From Sphingomonas bisphenolicum (lineage in GTDB: Bacteria; Pseudomonadota; Alphaproteobacteria; Sphingomonadales; Sphingomonadaceae): a DNA stretch of 64,000 bases. Every line of letters begins with the position of its first letter. The stretch's first letter is position 1. Shown here one piece after another: positions 25,199 through 34,823 of this stretch. Location: NCBI RefSeq assembly GCF_024349785.1, contig NZ_AP018817.1, forward strand, positions 2,573,501-2,637,500. The letters are read 5' to 3'. A program made the position numbers and the translations under genes. Under the pieces are notes generated by a model. It was not told the DNA's origin and ran no database searches. It saw only the letters and a program-made list of their open reading frames with translations.

Positions 25199-25226
25199 GG
25201 GCCAAGGGTTAGGGGCCAAGGGTTAG
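25199..25226. repeat. Tandem 14-bp direct repeat
   Basis: GGGCCAAGGGTTAG occurs twice head to tail at 25199-25212 and 25213-25226. A degenerate partial unit (GGGTCAAGG) precedes it, in the gap between glyQ and the divergent TraB-family gene. No function can be assigned. Confidence 0.8.
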
Positions 25227-25292
25227 CGGAAGCCGCCCTAAACAGGGTTAAGCGGCTTGCCCTCCCGCCCCGCGCTCCCCATTGAAGGGAGC

Positions 25293-26234
25293 ATGAAATT
25301 GCTACCCACCCTGTTGCGGGCCTTTGGCGCCGCATGGCTGCTGATCGGCGGCGTCCCTGCCCATGCCAAACCCGCCGCCGCCCCCGCCTCCAGCATCGCG
25401 ACCGCCACCCCGGCGCTGTGGGCGGTGCAGGATGCCGACACCACCATCTATCTGTTCGGCACCGTCCATGTGATGAAACCGGACATCGACTGGTTCCATG
25501 GCGACATAAAGCGCGCCTTCGACCGGTCGGACGAACTGGTGCTGGAGATTATCGAGCCGGACGACCCCCGCGCGATCGGCGCGGCCATGACGACCATGGC
25601 GATGGCGAAGGACGGGGTGAAGCTGTCCGACCGGCTGGCCCCCGATGCGCGGACGAGATATCAGGCGGCGATGGACGCCAACGGCCTGCCCTGGCGGACC
25701 TTCGACATGTTCAATCCCTGGATGAGCGGCATGGCGCTGTCGGTCGCCCCGCTCGAAAAGCTGGGCTATAAAAATGACCTCGGCGCGGAGAAAATCCTGC
25801 GCAGCGCGGCGCAGGCCTCGGGCAAGAAGGTCGATGCGCTCGAAACCGTCGAGCAGCAGGTCGGCTTCTTCGCCAGCCTGCCGATGGCCCAGCAGGTGCA
25901 GTTCCTGAACGCCACCGTCGACGGTCTGCCGGAAATGGAGAGCGAATTTGGCGACCTGCTGCGCTACTGGCAGGCCGGGCAACCGGACAAGCTGGCCAAG
26001 TCGATGAACGAATCGCTCGAAGCGACGCCGGAACTGGCGCAGGTTCTGCTCACCGGCCGCAATGCCCATTGGGCCAAGTGGATCAAGGCGCGGCTGGACC
26101 AGCCCGGCACCGTCTTCGTCGCCGTGGGCGCGGGTCATCTCGCCGGCAAGGGCAGCGTGCAGGACCAACTCAAGACATTGGGCCTGCGCGCCCGCCGCCT
26201 GAAGCCAACCCCCGTGAAAGATGGAAAGCCATGA
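25293..26234 (+). CDS. TraB/GumN family protein, exported (first of a pair)
   Basis: This is a 313-residue protein with a signal peptide (residues 1-24, ending AHA). The TraB/GumN domain has its N-terminal hallmark LFGTVHVMK and C-terminal hallmark VGAGHLAGKGSVQDQL. Members are thought to be metal-dependent proteases related to Tiki, with conserved Glu and His residues (VLEIIEPDD; GAGH). It overlaps the next, paralogous gene by 4 nt (ATGA). I start at MKLLPTLLR, preceded by AAGGGAG. The substrate is unknown; periplasmic location is predicted. Confidence 0.85.
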   Translation: MKLLPTLLRAFGAAWLLIGGVPAHAKPAAAPASSIATATPALWAVQDADTTIYLFGTVHVMKPDIDWFHGDIKRAFDRSDELVLEIIEPDDPRAIGAAMTTMAMAKDGVKLSDRLAPDARTRYQAAMDANGLPWRTFDMFNPWMSGMALSVAPLEKLGYKNDLGAEKILRSAAQASGKKVDALETVEQQVGFFASLPMAQQVQFLNATVDGLPEMESEFGDLLRYWQAGQPDKLAKSMNESLEATPELAQVLLTGRNAHWAKWIKARLDQPGTVFVAVGAGHLAGKGSVQDQLKTLGLRARRLKPTPVKDGKP

Positions 26235-27121
26235 TGCGCGTCGTCACCCGCCTGCTCGCTTTGTTCGCGCTGACGCTGGTCGCAGCCTGTGGACAGAATG
26301 ACACCCCCAAACAGTCCACCGCGCAAGGCGGCCCGGCCCTGTGGCAGGTGCAGCGCGGCGAACTGAAAGGCTGGCTGTTCGGCACGATCCACGTCCTGCC
26401 CAAGGGTGTCGCCTGGGACACACCCACGATAAAGGACGCGATGACCGCCTCCGACCGTCTGATTCTGGAAGCTGCGGACCTGCAGGACGAGCAGAAAACG
26501 CTGTCCCTGTTCGAGAAAATGGGCCGCAGCGCCGACCTGCCGCCGCTGGAACGACGCGTGCCGGACGAGGAAAAGACGGCATTGGTGAAGGCGATGGCCG
26601 ACGGCGGCACCAACAGCCAATTGCTGTCGGGCTATGAAAGCTGGGCCGCCGCCATGCTGCTGTCCGCCGCCAGCCAGCAGGGGCTGGGCGTCAGCCAGGA
26701 TGACGGCGTCGAGCCGGTGTTGATCGAAACGTTCAGGAAAGCCGGCAAGCCGATCGGCGGGCTGGAGACGGTGGAACGGCAATTCGCCGCCTTCGACACC
26801 CTGCCCGAACCGGCGCAGTCCCGCCTGCTCGTTCAGACCGTCCATGAAGCCAAGGGCATGAAGGCGCTCTACGACCGTATCCTGACCGCCTGGTCGAAGG
26901 GCGACATGGAGGCGATCGCCAAGGAGGACCAGATTGGCGAGCAGCCCGACCCGATGGTCGAGGAAGCCGTTCTGGTCGCCCGCAATCGCGACTGGGTAAA
27001 GGCGATCGAACCGATGCAGGGCCGCCCCTTCATCGCGGTGGGCGCGGGCCACCTGACCGGCCGGGAAAATCTGATCGACCTGCTCAAGGCCAGGGGGTTC
27101 ACGGTGACGCGGGTGCAGTAA
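26231..27121 (+). CDS. TraB/GumN family lipoprotein (second of a pair)
   Basis: This is a 296-residue paralogue of the preceding gene. Its N-terminus is a lipoprotein signal (LFALTLVAACGQND), so Cys is lipidated and the protein is membrane-tethered. The domain hallmarks LFGTIHVLPKG and VGAGHLTGRENLIDLLKARG are kept, as is LILEAADLQDE at the position of VLEIIEPDD in the first copy. Start ATG 26231 lies in the stop of the first copy. The pair probably arose by tandem duplication and diverged in anchoring. Function is inferred only from the family. Confidence 0.85.
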   Translation: MMRVVTRLLALFALTLVAACGQNDTPKQSTAQGGPALWQVQRGELKGWLFGTIHVLPKGVAWDTPTIKDAMTASDRLILEAADLQDEQKTLSLFEKMGRSADLPPLERRVPDEEKTALVKAMADGGTNSQLLSGYESWAAAMLLSAASQQGLGVSQDDGVEPVLIETFRKAGKPIGGLETVERQFAAFDTLPEPAQSRLLVQTVHEAKGMKALYDRILTAWSKGDMEAIAKEDQIGEQPDPMVEEAVLVARNRDWVKAIEPMQGRPFIAVGAGHLTGRENLIDLLKARGFTVTRVQ

Positions 27122-27135
27122 CGCCTCCCCCACCA

Positions 27136-27196
27136 CCGTTCGGTTCGAGCTTGTCGAGAACGCGTCCATCGTTCTCGACAAGCGCGAACCGAACGG
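27136..27196. repeat. 27-bp inverted repeat after the TraB pair
   Basis: The arms 27136-27162 and 27170-27196 are complementary over 27 bp with one mismatch. They start CCGTTCGGTTCGAG, and the loop is cgtccat. This is a sphingomonad-type intergenic palindrome rich in TTCG. It could also end transcription of the upstream genes, although no T run follows. Confidence 0.88.
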
Positions 27197-27221
27197 ACCT
27201 TGCGCAATATCGCCCCCACCC

Positions 27222-27249
27222 TTGCATTCCCGCCCTTTTCTGCTAAAGG
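27222..27249 (+). promoter_or_regulatory. Candidate promoter of rplY
   Basis: TTGCAT (27222-27227) and TAAAGG (27244-27249) are 16 bp apart and about 70 bp before the rplY start. A leader with GGAGGCGTGGCGGGAAAG follows. Position and boxes are plausible for a ribosomal-protein gene but unproven. Confidence 0.4.
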
Positions 27250-27321
27250 GCCGCCTCCCGCTATGGTCATCCCTGGAGGCGTGGCGGGAAAGTACATCAA
27301 TTTTGCTTTTGGAGACACGCA

Positions 27322-27939
27322 ATGAGCGAGCAGCTTACGCTGTCGGCCGAGGCACGCGATCGGGCAGGCAAGGGAGCCTCCCGCGCCCTCCGCCGTGAGG
27401 GCCGCGTACCCGCCGTCATCTATGGAATGAACGAAGAACCCCTGTCGATCCATGTCGAGGAAAAGCTCCTCAACAAGCAGCTCGGCACCGGCCACTTCTT
27501 CAATTCGGTCATCATGGTCGAAGTCGGCGGCAAGACCGTCCGCACCCTCGCCAAGGACGTGGCCTTCCATCCCGTCTCGGACCGTCCGCTGCACGCCGAT
27601 TTCCTGCGCGTTTCGGAACATGCCACCGTTCACGTCCATGTGCCCGTGCGCTTCGCCAATGAAGACGCCTCGCCGGGCCTGAAGAAGGGCGGCGTGCTCA
27701 ACATCGTCGCGCACGACATCGAACTCGAAGTCGATGCGGCCGAAATCCCCGACGAAGTCGTGGTCGACCTGACCGGCCTGGAAGTCGGCGATTCGATCCA
27801 CATCAGCGCCGTGACCCTGCCCAAGGGTTCGAAGGCCCTGCATGCGGACACCGACTTCTCGATCGCGACCGTCGTCGCCCCGTCGGCTCTCAAGAGCGCC
27901 GAAGGCGAAGCGGACGCCGAGGCGGCCGAAGGCGAATAA
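27322..27939 (+). CDS. rplY: 50S ribosomal protein L25 / general stress protein Ctc
   Basis: This is the 5S rRNA-binding protein of the large subunit in the long (CTC) form. The 205-residue protein has the L25 domain (residues 1-95, [29 protein letters not shown]). A C-terminal TL5-type beta domain ([36 protein letters not shown]) and an acidic tail ([12 protein letters not shown]) follow. It is next to pth, the usual rplY-pth pairing, but separated from it by a terminator hairpin. Confidence 0.96.
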   Translation: MSEQLTLSAEARDRAGKGASRALRREGRVPAVIYGMNEEPLSIHVEEKLLNKQLGTGHFFNSVIMVEVGGKTVRTLAKDVAFHPVSDRPLHADFLRVSEHATVHVHVPVRFANEDASPGLKKGGVLNIVAHDIELEVDAAEIPDEVVVDLTGLEVGDSIHISAVTLPKGSKALHADTDFSIATVVAPSALKSAEGEADAEAAEGE

Positions 27940-27969
27940 GCCTTTCTGCCTCCGGGCTGGAAATTCCGA

Positions 27970-28004
27970 TCCCGTCCGCCTACCCGGCGGGCGGGATTTT
28001 CTTT
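27970..28004 (+). terminator. Intrinsic terminator between rplY and pth
   Basis: TCCCGTCCGCC (27970-27980) pairs with GGCGGGCGGGA (27986-27996) over 11 bp with one G-U pair and a 5-nt loop. TTTTCTTT follows. It probably lowers pth transcription relative to rplY. The pth ribosome site overlaps its 3' end. Confidence 0.82.
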
Positions 28005-28015
28005 GGAGCATGACC

Positions 28016-28585
28016 ATGCAAATCTGGGCCGGCCTTGGCAATCCGGGGCAGCAATATGCGATGCATCGGCACAATGTCGGCTTCATGGTCGCGGACCTGA
28101 TCGCGGACCTGCATCGCTTTTCGCCGCCGAAGAAGCAGTTTCAGGGCTGGGTGCAGGAAGGACGGATCGGGCCGGAAAAGGTCATCCTGCTCAAACCCGC
28201 GACCTTCATGAACGAAAGCGGCCGCTCGGTCGGCGAAGCCATGCGCTTCTACAAGCTGACACCGCAGGACGTCACCGTCTTCCACGACGAACTCGACCTG
28301 GTGCCCATGAAGGTCAAGGTGAAGCGCGGCGGCGGCAATGCCGGGCATAACGGCCTGCGCTCGACCGACGCGCATATCGGCAATGATTTCCGCCGGGTGC
28401 GGATCGGCATCGGCCATCCGGGCCATAAGGACAAGGTCCATGGCTATGTGCTGGGCAATTACGCCAAGGGCGAGATGGACGCCCTGACCGACATGCTGGC
28501 CGCAATCGGCGCGGAAGCCGAATGGCTGGCGAAGAATGACGACGCCCGCTTCATGAACGAAGTGGCGCTGCGGCTGGCCGCCTGA
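28016..28585 (+). CDS. pth: Peptidyl-tRNA hydrolase
   Basis: This enzyme frees tRNA from prematurely released peptidyl-tRNA. The 189-residue protein has the N-terminal GLGNPGQQYAMHRHNVGFM with the catalytic His, the substrate-binding LLKPATFMNESGRSV, and DELDLVPMKVKVKRGGGNAGHNGLRS. Two ATGs are close together; GGAG at 28005-28008 lies 7 nt before ATG 28016, so that start is preferred over 28010. Confidence 0.96.
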   Translation: MQIWAGLGNPGQQYAMHRHNVGFMVADLIADLHRFSPPKKQFQGWVQEGRIGPEKVILLKPATFMNESGRSVGEAMRFYKLTPQDVTVFHDELDLVPMKVKVKRGGGNAGHNGLRSTDAHIGNDFRRVRIGIGHPGHKDKVHGYVLGNYAKGEMDALTDMLAAIGAEAEWLAKNDDARFMNEVALRLAA

Positions 28586-28637
28586 AAAGCTTAACCCGAT
28601 TGCGCGTCGCAACATTGCCGGGCCATAAGGCCCATAA

Positions 28638-30302
<1,665 letters not shown>

Positions 30303-30430
30303 CACCCGGCTTCAAACATGCCGGGCCGAACATAAACTAACGCACGGGCAACAAGATGGACATGCGTACGGATTAGAGAAAGGTCACCCGTCCGTCGGCG
30401 GTCCGTTCCTCTTCCGATCCCAGGAAATCC

Positions 30431-31114
30431 ATGCGCCGCCTCGCCCTTTGCCTGTCCGCCTGCCTCGCCCTGCTGTCGAACCCAAGCCGCGCGGCCACCA
30501 GCCAGGATGAGCAATTCTGGCTCAACCTGACCGCCATGGGATCGGTGAAGGACGAACTGGTCTATTTCGCGGAGATCCAGCCACGTATCGGCGACGGCGT
30601 CTCGCGGGTCGACCAGTCGCTGTTTCGCGGCGCTGTAGGCTGGAAATTCTCCCCCAGCTTAACCCTCTATCAGGGCTATGCCCATGTCGTCGCACCGATC
30701 GAGGGCGGCAAGGATATCAACGAGGAACGCAGCTTCCAGCAATTGAGCTGGACGCTCGGCAAGCCCTGGAGCGGCGAACTCTCGTCCCGCACGCGCCTCG
30801 AACAGCGCTGGCGCTCGGACGGCGACGACATGGGCTGGCGGCTGCGCGAGATGCTTCGCTACGAAAAACCGCTGCGTGCCGACAGCGACGCCGTCAACGC
30901 GCTGGTCTATGCCGAGGGTTTCGCCGCGCTCAACGACACCGACTGGGGCGCACGCAGCGGCTTCGACCAGCTACGCAGCTTCGTCGGCGCGGAAATCGGC
31001 CTGCCCGGCGCATCGACACTGGAAGTGGGCTATCTCAACCAGATCATCAATCAGCGCGCGGGCAACATGCGCGTCAACCATGTGGCGTCCGTAACGCTCT
31101 TCGTCAGGCACTGA
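30431..31114 (+). CDS. DUF2490 exported beta-barrel-like protein
   Basis: This is a 227-residue protein with a signal peptide (1-22, ending SRA). DUF2490 features follow: DEQFWLNLTAMGSVKDELVYF, then amphipathic strands including FQQLSWTLGKPWSGELSSRT and RLEQRWRSDGDDMGWRLREM, ending in HVASVTLFVRH. The family is thought to sit in the outer membrane; its function is unknown. It is single, convergent with the lipoprotein gene at 31264, across an AT-rich 149-bp gap. Confidence 0.78.
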   Translation: MRRLALCLSACLALLSNPSRAATSQDEQFWLNLTAMGSVKDELVYFAEIQPRIGDGVSRVDQSLFRGAVGWKFSPSLTLYQGYAHVVAPIEGGKDINEERSFQQLSWTLGKPWSGELSSRTRLEQRWRSDGDDMGWRLREMLRYEKPLRADSDAVNALVYAEGFAALNDTDWGARSGFDQLRSFVGAEIGLPGASTLEVGYLNQIINQRAGNMRVNHVASVTLFVRH

Positions 31115-31263
31115 TGCACTTCTGCGCAAGCCTTTGATAACAAAGAAAAATAGGATGAAAGCGCACAACGGTTCATGGCAAGTCGATCAAAAATCAAATT
31201 ATTACAGTGATTTAAGACGATAGACTCCGCCAGAACTGTCCAACTTGCCGTCGCACAACAGGC

Positions 31264-32007
31264 CTACCGCCCGTTATCAGCGATGATATCGACACTGGTC
31301 TTGCCGCCCGGCGCATCGGTGAAGAGGATGAAATAGGCGCTGCCGTCGGACCCGCGGGTGCCGCCCAGCACATGGTCGCCGCCCAAGATCTTATGTTCGC
31401 CATCATAGCCGGCGCGGCGGGCCAGCGTGTAATAATAATCCATCACACCCTGCCGCGGCGCAGGCGTCACGAAGCTGGCCGCACGCAGGGTACAGCCACC
31501 GGCCTCCGCTCCCGCCGCCTCGGTGAGTTGCGCCCCAGGGAACAGGCCGAAGGGCTCGGGCAGTCGCTGCGCCCATTCCATGCCATAATTGAATTTCTTC
31601 GCGCAGTTGCCGTTGCCGCCACGGCGCCCGGCCTGTTCGCGCGCGACCGCGCCCAGCGTCACGGTCGACGCCATCGCCTCGCCCTCGCTCGCCGCCGGGG
31701 CCGCGATCAGCTTGCCGCCGGCCAACTTTACCGCCTCCGCCTGCGCTGCGCCAGCGTCTCCGGCCAGCACCGGCACCGCGCCATTGGCGGGCCGATCGGC
31801 GGGACGCACGGCATTGCGGTTGGCCTGACCCACCAACTGCGGATCGACGACGATCGGATCGGCCAGCGCCCCCTTGAGCGCCGGGTCGGTCGCATTGTCG
31901 GTCAGTTGCGCATCGAGCGCGGCGAGGCTGGCATCCTTGTCCCCCTTGCCGCACGCGGCCAGCGCCAGCACCAGAGAAACCATCGCTAAAGACCGGACAC
32001 GCGCCAT
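31264..32007 (-). CDS. Predicted lipoprotein of unknown function
   Basis: This is a 247-residue protein with a lipoprotein signal (VSLVLALAACGKGDKD) and a low-complexity Ala/Asp-rich linker (about 25-115). The C-terminal domain has cysteines in GNCAKKFNYGMEWAQRLPEP and GGCTLRAASFVTPAP, and a tyrosine-rich VMDYYYTLARRAGYDGEHK. The two cysteines may form a disulfide. I do not recognise a named domain. It looks like a conserved sphingomonad envelope protein; the role is unknown. Confidence 0.68.
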   Translation of the reverse strand: MARVRSLAMVSLVLALAACGKGDKDASLAALDAQLTDNATDPALKGALADPIVVDPQLVGQANRNAVRPADRPANGAVPVLAGDAGAAQAEAVKLAGGKLIAAPAASEGEAMASTVTLGAVAREQAGRRGGNGNCAKKFNYGMEWAQRLPEPFGLFPGAQLTEAAGAEAGGCTLRAASFVTPAPRQGVMDYYYTLARRAGYDGEHKILGGDHVLGGTRGSDGSAYFILFTDAPGGKTSVDIIADNGR

Positions 32008-32164
32008 GCTTCACTCCTTCGTAAACAAGCCATGAAGAGGGCAAGTTAATATTCCATTAGGATATTTGGTGAATCTGCCGATTTTTGCGCAGATGGCCAG
32101 CTCTTATCGAATGGCCTTGTCCCGCTGTCTTGCTCTGGGACAGTTGGTCGGCCATGATGGGCCG

Positions 32165-32386
32165 ATGCTCAATATATTGTCAGGCTTCATCGGCCTTGTC
32201 ACCCTCATCCTCATGATCCCCGCGATCATTCCGCTGCTGGGCGCGCTCAATTGGATATTGGTGCCGCTGGCCCTGTTCGGCGCCCTTGTCGGCATGATGT
32301 CGTCGAAAAATGGCGGGCGGAACTTCTGCCTGATCGTCGCCGCTTTCGGCGCGCTGCGGCTGTTTCTGGGCGGCGGCATATTCTGA
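32165..32386 (+). CDS. Small membrane protein of unknown function
   Basis: This is a 73-residue protein. MLNILSGFIGLVTLILMIPA begins two or three hydrophobic segments (about 3-20, 24-44 and 53-68), separated by SSKNGGRN. The frame is open further upstream, but this ATG begins the hydrophobic part. Its stop overlaps the proposed CTG start of rarD in a CTGA arrangement, suggesting coupled translation. No motif is recognised. Confidence 0.6.
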   Translation: MLNILSGFIGLVTLILMIPAIIPLLGALNWILVPLALFGALVGMMSSKNGGRNFCLIVAAFGALRLFLGGGIF

Positions 32387-33285
32387 TCCGGGATCATCCG
32401 GAAGCGCGCAAGGGTCTGCTCGCAGCACTGGCCGCCTATGGCCTATGGGGGCTGCTGCCGCTCTTCTTCCGCCTGCTGCACCATGTCGATCCTGTGGAGA
32501 TCGTGACCCAGCGCATCCTCTGGTCGCTGCTGCTGATCCTCGCCATCATCGCCGCCCGCAAAGGGCTGCCCGCCTTCCTTGGCGCCATGGGCGACCGGCG
32601 ACTGGTGGTGCCGCTGGCGGGATCTGCGATGATGATCGGGGTCAACTGGCTGACCTATGTCTGGGCGGTCAACGGCGGCCATATCGTCGCGGCCAGCCTG
32701 GGCTATTTCCTCAACCCGCTGGTGAACGTCACCCTGGGTGTCCTTGTGCTCAAGGAAAAGCTGCGGCTCTCGCAAATGCTGGCGATCGGCGTCGCCGCCA
32801 TCGGCGTCGCCATTCTTGCCGCGTCGGCGCTGACCACGCTGTGGATCAGTCTGGCGCTGGCTTTCAGTTTCGCCTTCTACGCCCTGCTCCGCAAGCTGAC
32901 GCCGGTGGCGCCGATGACCGGGCTGGGCGTCGAAACCGCGCTGCTCACGCCGCTCGCCATCGCTTATCTGCTATGGGAAATGGGGCATGGCGGCGTCGGT
33001 TTCGGGCAGGATATGCCGACCACGGCGCTGCTCATCATCTCCGGCGCGGTGACCACGGTGCCGCTGGTGCTGTTCGCCGTCGCCGCCCAGCGCCTGCCGA
33101 TGGCCACGCTCGGCCTGATGCAATATCTCGCGCCCACGCTGCAATTTCTGTGCGGTATATTGCTGTTCGGCGAAAAGCTCAGCACCGGCCAGATGGCGAG
33201 TTTCGGACTGATCTGGCTCGGCCTCATCTTCTTCGCCAGCGACGGGATCGCCAACGCGCGGCGCAACCGGCTGGCGACGGCATAA
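32383..33285 (+). CDS. rarD: EamA-family permease, RarD type
   Basis: This is a 300-residue drug/metabolite transporter with ten predicted spans and a RarD-type N-terminus (GLWGLLPLFFRLLHHVDPVEIV), then WAVNGGHIVAASLGYFLNPL and LMQYLAPTLQFLCGILLFGE. The frame holds no ATG or GTG before the domain; only a TTG lies far upstream (32251), deep in the previous gene. The best start is CTG 32383, overlapping the previous stop as CTGA, which gives the normal family length. ATT 32380 is possible. The substrate is unknown (RarD is linked to chloramphenicol sensitivity in some species). Confidence 0.85.
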   Translation: MIRDHPEARKGLLAALAAYGLWGLLPLFFRLLHHVDPVEIVTQRILWSLLLILAIIAARKGLPAFLGAMGDRRLVVPLAGSAMMIGVNWLTYVWAVNGGHIVAASLGYFLNPLVNVTLGVLVLKEKLRLSQMLAIGVAAIGVAILAASALTTLWISLALAFSFAFYALLRKLTPVAPMTGLGVETALLTPLAIAYLLWEMGHGGVGFGQDMPTTALLIISGAVTTVPLVLFAVAAQRLPMATLGLMQYLAPTLQFLCGILLFGEKLSTGQMASFGLIWLGLIFFASDGIANARRNRLATA

Positions 33286-33289
33286 ATCT

Positions 33290-33330
33290 CCATCCGTCCG
33301 TTTCGAGCCGGTCTCGAAGCGGACGGATGG
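33290..33330. repeat. 18-bp inverted repeat between rarD and pyrC (terminator-like)
   Basis: CCATCCGTCCGTTTCGAG (33290-33307) pairs with 33313-33330 over 18 bp with one wobble and a 5-nt loop (ccggt). It lies between two convergent genes and can form a hairpin in either transcript. It has no T run, so termination is only possible. The core TTTCGAG resembles other repeats in this window. Confidence 0.82.
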
Positions 33331-33336
33331 ACGATA

Positions 33337-34668
33337 TCAGGCGAACTGGGTCGCCTCGAACCGCACCGCTTCACCCACCGCCGCATTGGCCAGCGCATCC
33401 TCCCACATCACGCGATTGCCGCGAATGATGGTGCCGACCGCCTTGCCGGTCAGTTGATCGCCCTCGAACGGCGACCAGTTGCAGCGCGACGCGAGCCAGT
33501 CGCTGCCCACCGTCCAGCGCTTCTTCAGATCGACCACGGTGAAGTCGGCGTCATAGCCGAGCGCGATCCGTCCCTTGCCGACAAGCCCGAACACCCGCTG
33601 CGGTCCCGACGAGGTGAGTTCGATGAAGCGCCGCAGCGACAGCCGCCCCTCCGCCACATGGTTGAGCAGCAACGGCACCAAAGTCTGCACCCCCGGCATC
33701 CCGCTGGGCGATGCGGGATAAGTCTTGGCCTTTTCCTCGATCGTGTGCGGCGCATGGTCGCTGCCCAGCACGTCGGGCACGCCCTGATTGAGCCAGAACC
33801 ACAGGCCGTCGCGATGCGCGCCCGACCGGATCGGCGGGTTCATCTGCGCATAGGTGCCAAGGCGCGGATAGGCGTCCTCGCCCGCCAGCGTCAGATGCTG
33901 CGGCGTCACTTCGCAGGTCGCGATATCCTTGTTCTGCGCGATATATTCCAGTTCGGCGGGCGTCGTGATGTGCAGGATGTGGATGCGACGGCGCGCCTTG
34001 CGCGCCAGCGCGATGATGCGTTTCGTGGCGATCATCGCGCTTTCATCGTCGCGCCAGACGGGGTGGGTCGACGGATCGCCTTCCAGCGCATGGACCTTGC
34101 GCGCGTTCATCCGCGTCTCGTCCTCGGCATGGATGGCGACGCGGCGCGTGCCGCTGGCCAGCACGCGCGACAGGGCGTCGTCATCGTCCACCAGCAGGCT
34201 GCCGGTCGAGGCGCCCATGAAGATCTTTACCCCAGACGTACCGGGGATGCGTTCCAGCTCCTTTAACTGCTCGGCATTGTCGGCGGTCGCCCCGACATAG
34301 AAGGCATGGTCGCACCACATGCGATGATGCGCGCGCTTCAGCTTGTCATGCACCCGCTCCGCGGTGTCGGTGTTGGGATTGGTGTTGGGCATTTCGAATA
34401 CGGCGGTCACGCCGCCCAGCACCGCGGCGCGGCTGCCCGATTCGAGGTCTTCCTTATGCTCCAACCCCGGCTCGCGGAAATGGACCTGACTATCGATGCA
34501 GCCGGGCAGAACGTCGAGGCCGGTGCAGTCGATCACCTCGCCCGCATCGCCCAAGCTAGCGCCGATCGCCACGATCTTCCCGGCCCGCACGCCCACATCC
34601 ACGCTCTCCGCGCCGCCCGGCGTATGGACGGTGCCGTTCTTGAGGATCATGTCGAAGGTCTGGGTCAT
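33337..34668 (-). CDS. pyrC: Dihydroorotase (class I, amidohydrolase family)
   Basis: This enzyme converts N-carbamoyl-aspartate to dihydroorotate in pyrimidine synthesis. The 443-residue protein has the metal motif QVHFREPG, GVKIFMGASTGSLLV, metal His residues in IHAEDE and ILHITTP, the catalytic GSDHAPH and SGMPGVQTLVP. These place it in the long class I/allantoinase-like group. Start MTQTFDMILKNG at 34668 is used; further upstream the frame runs into a repeat element (MPFDFAQGE), which is not coding. No pyrB is adjacent. Hydantoinase or allantoinase activity cannot be wholly excluded. Confidence 0.9.
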   Translation of the reverse strand: MTQTFDMILKNGTVHTPGGAESVDVGVRAGKIVAIGASLGDAGEVIDCTGLDVLPGCIDSQVHFREPGLEHKEDLESGSRAAVLGGVTAVFEMPNTNPNTDTAERVHDKLKRAHHRMWCDHAFYVGATADNAEQLKELERIPGTSGVKIFMGASTGSLLVDDDDALSRVLASGTRRVAIHAEDETRMNARKVHALEGDPSTHPVWRDDESAMIATKRIIALARKARRRIHILHITTPAELEYIAQNKDIATCEVTPQHLTLAGEDAYPRLGTYAQMNPPIRSGAHRDGLWFWLNQGVPDVLGSDHAPHTIEEKAKTYPASPSGMPGVQTLVPLLLNHVAEGRLSLRRFIELTSSGPQRVFGLVGKGRIALGYDADFTVVDLKKRWTVGSDWLASRCNWSPFEGDQLTGKAVGTIIRGNRVMWEDALANAAVGEAVRFEATQFA

Positions 34669-34692
34669 GGCGTAGGTTTCCGCTTTATAAGT

Positions 34693-34787
34693 CCGTTCGC
34701 CTTGAGCGAAGTCGAAGGGCACTGCCGAACGCAGTGAGGCCTTCGCTCCGCTCAGGCAAGGGCTTCGACTTCGCTCAGCCCGAACGG
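34693..34787. repeat. Imperfect long inverted repeat between pyrC and ygfZ
   Basis: CCGTTCG-CCTTGAGCGAAGTCGAAG on the left and CTTCGACTTCGCTCAG-CCCGAACGG on the right are near-perfect reverse complements around a core of about 40 bp. The core itself contains TTCGCTCCGCTCAGGC. This is a composite of the CGAAGTCGA repeat family also seen in astB. It lies in the gap between divergent genes, upstream of both starts. Confidence 0.85.
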
Positions 34788-34823
34788 GTTGGTAATTTGA
34801 CGTGACTGTCCTACCTAAAGCCG

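Noticed and set aside
25199..25226. Telomere-like or CRISPR-like meaning of the GGGCCAAGGGTTAG repeat
   Set aside because: Only two head-to-tail 14-bp units without spacers, in a short intergenic gap; a simple tandem duplication explains it.
30305..30325. CCCGGC/GCCGGG hairpin after pgm as a terminator
   Set aside because: A 6-bp stem with a 9-nt loop and no T run; too weak to list.
34669..34722. Upstream extension of dihydroorotase (MPFDFAQGERTYKAETYA)
   Set aside because: These residues are encoded by the intergenic repeat element. The conserved protein begins at MTQTFDMI.
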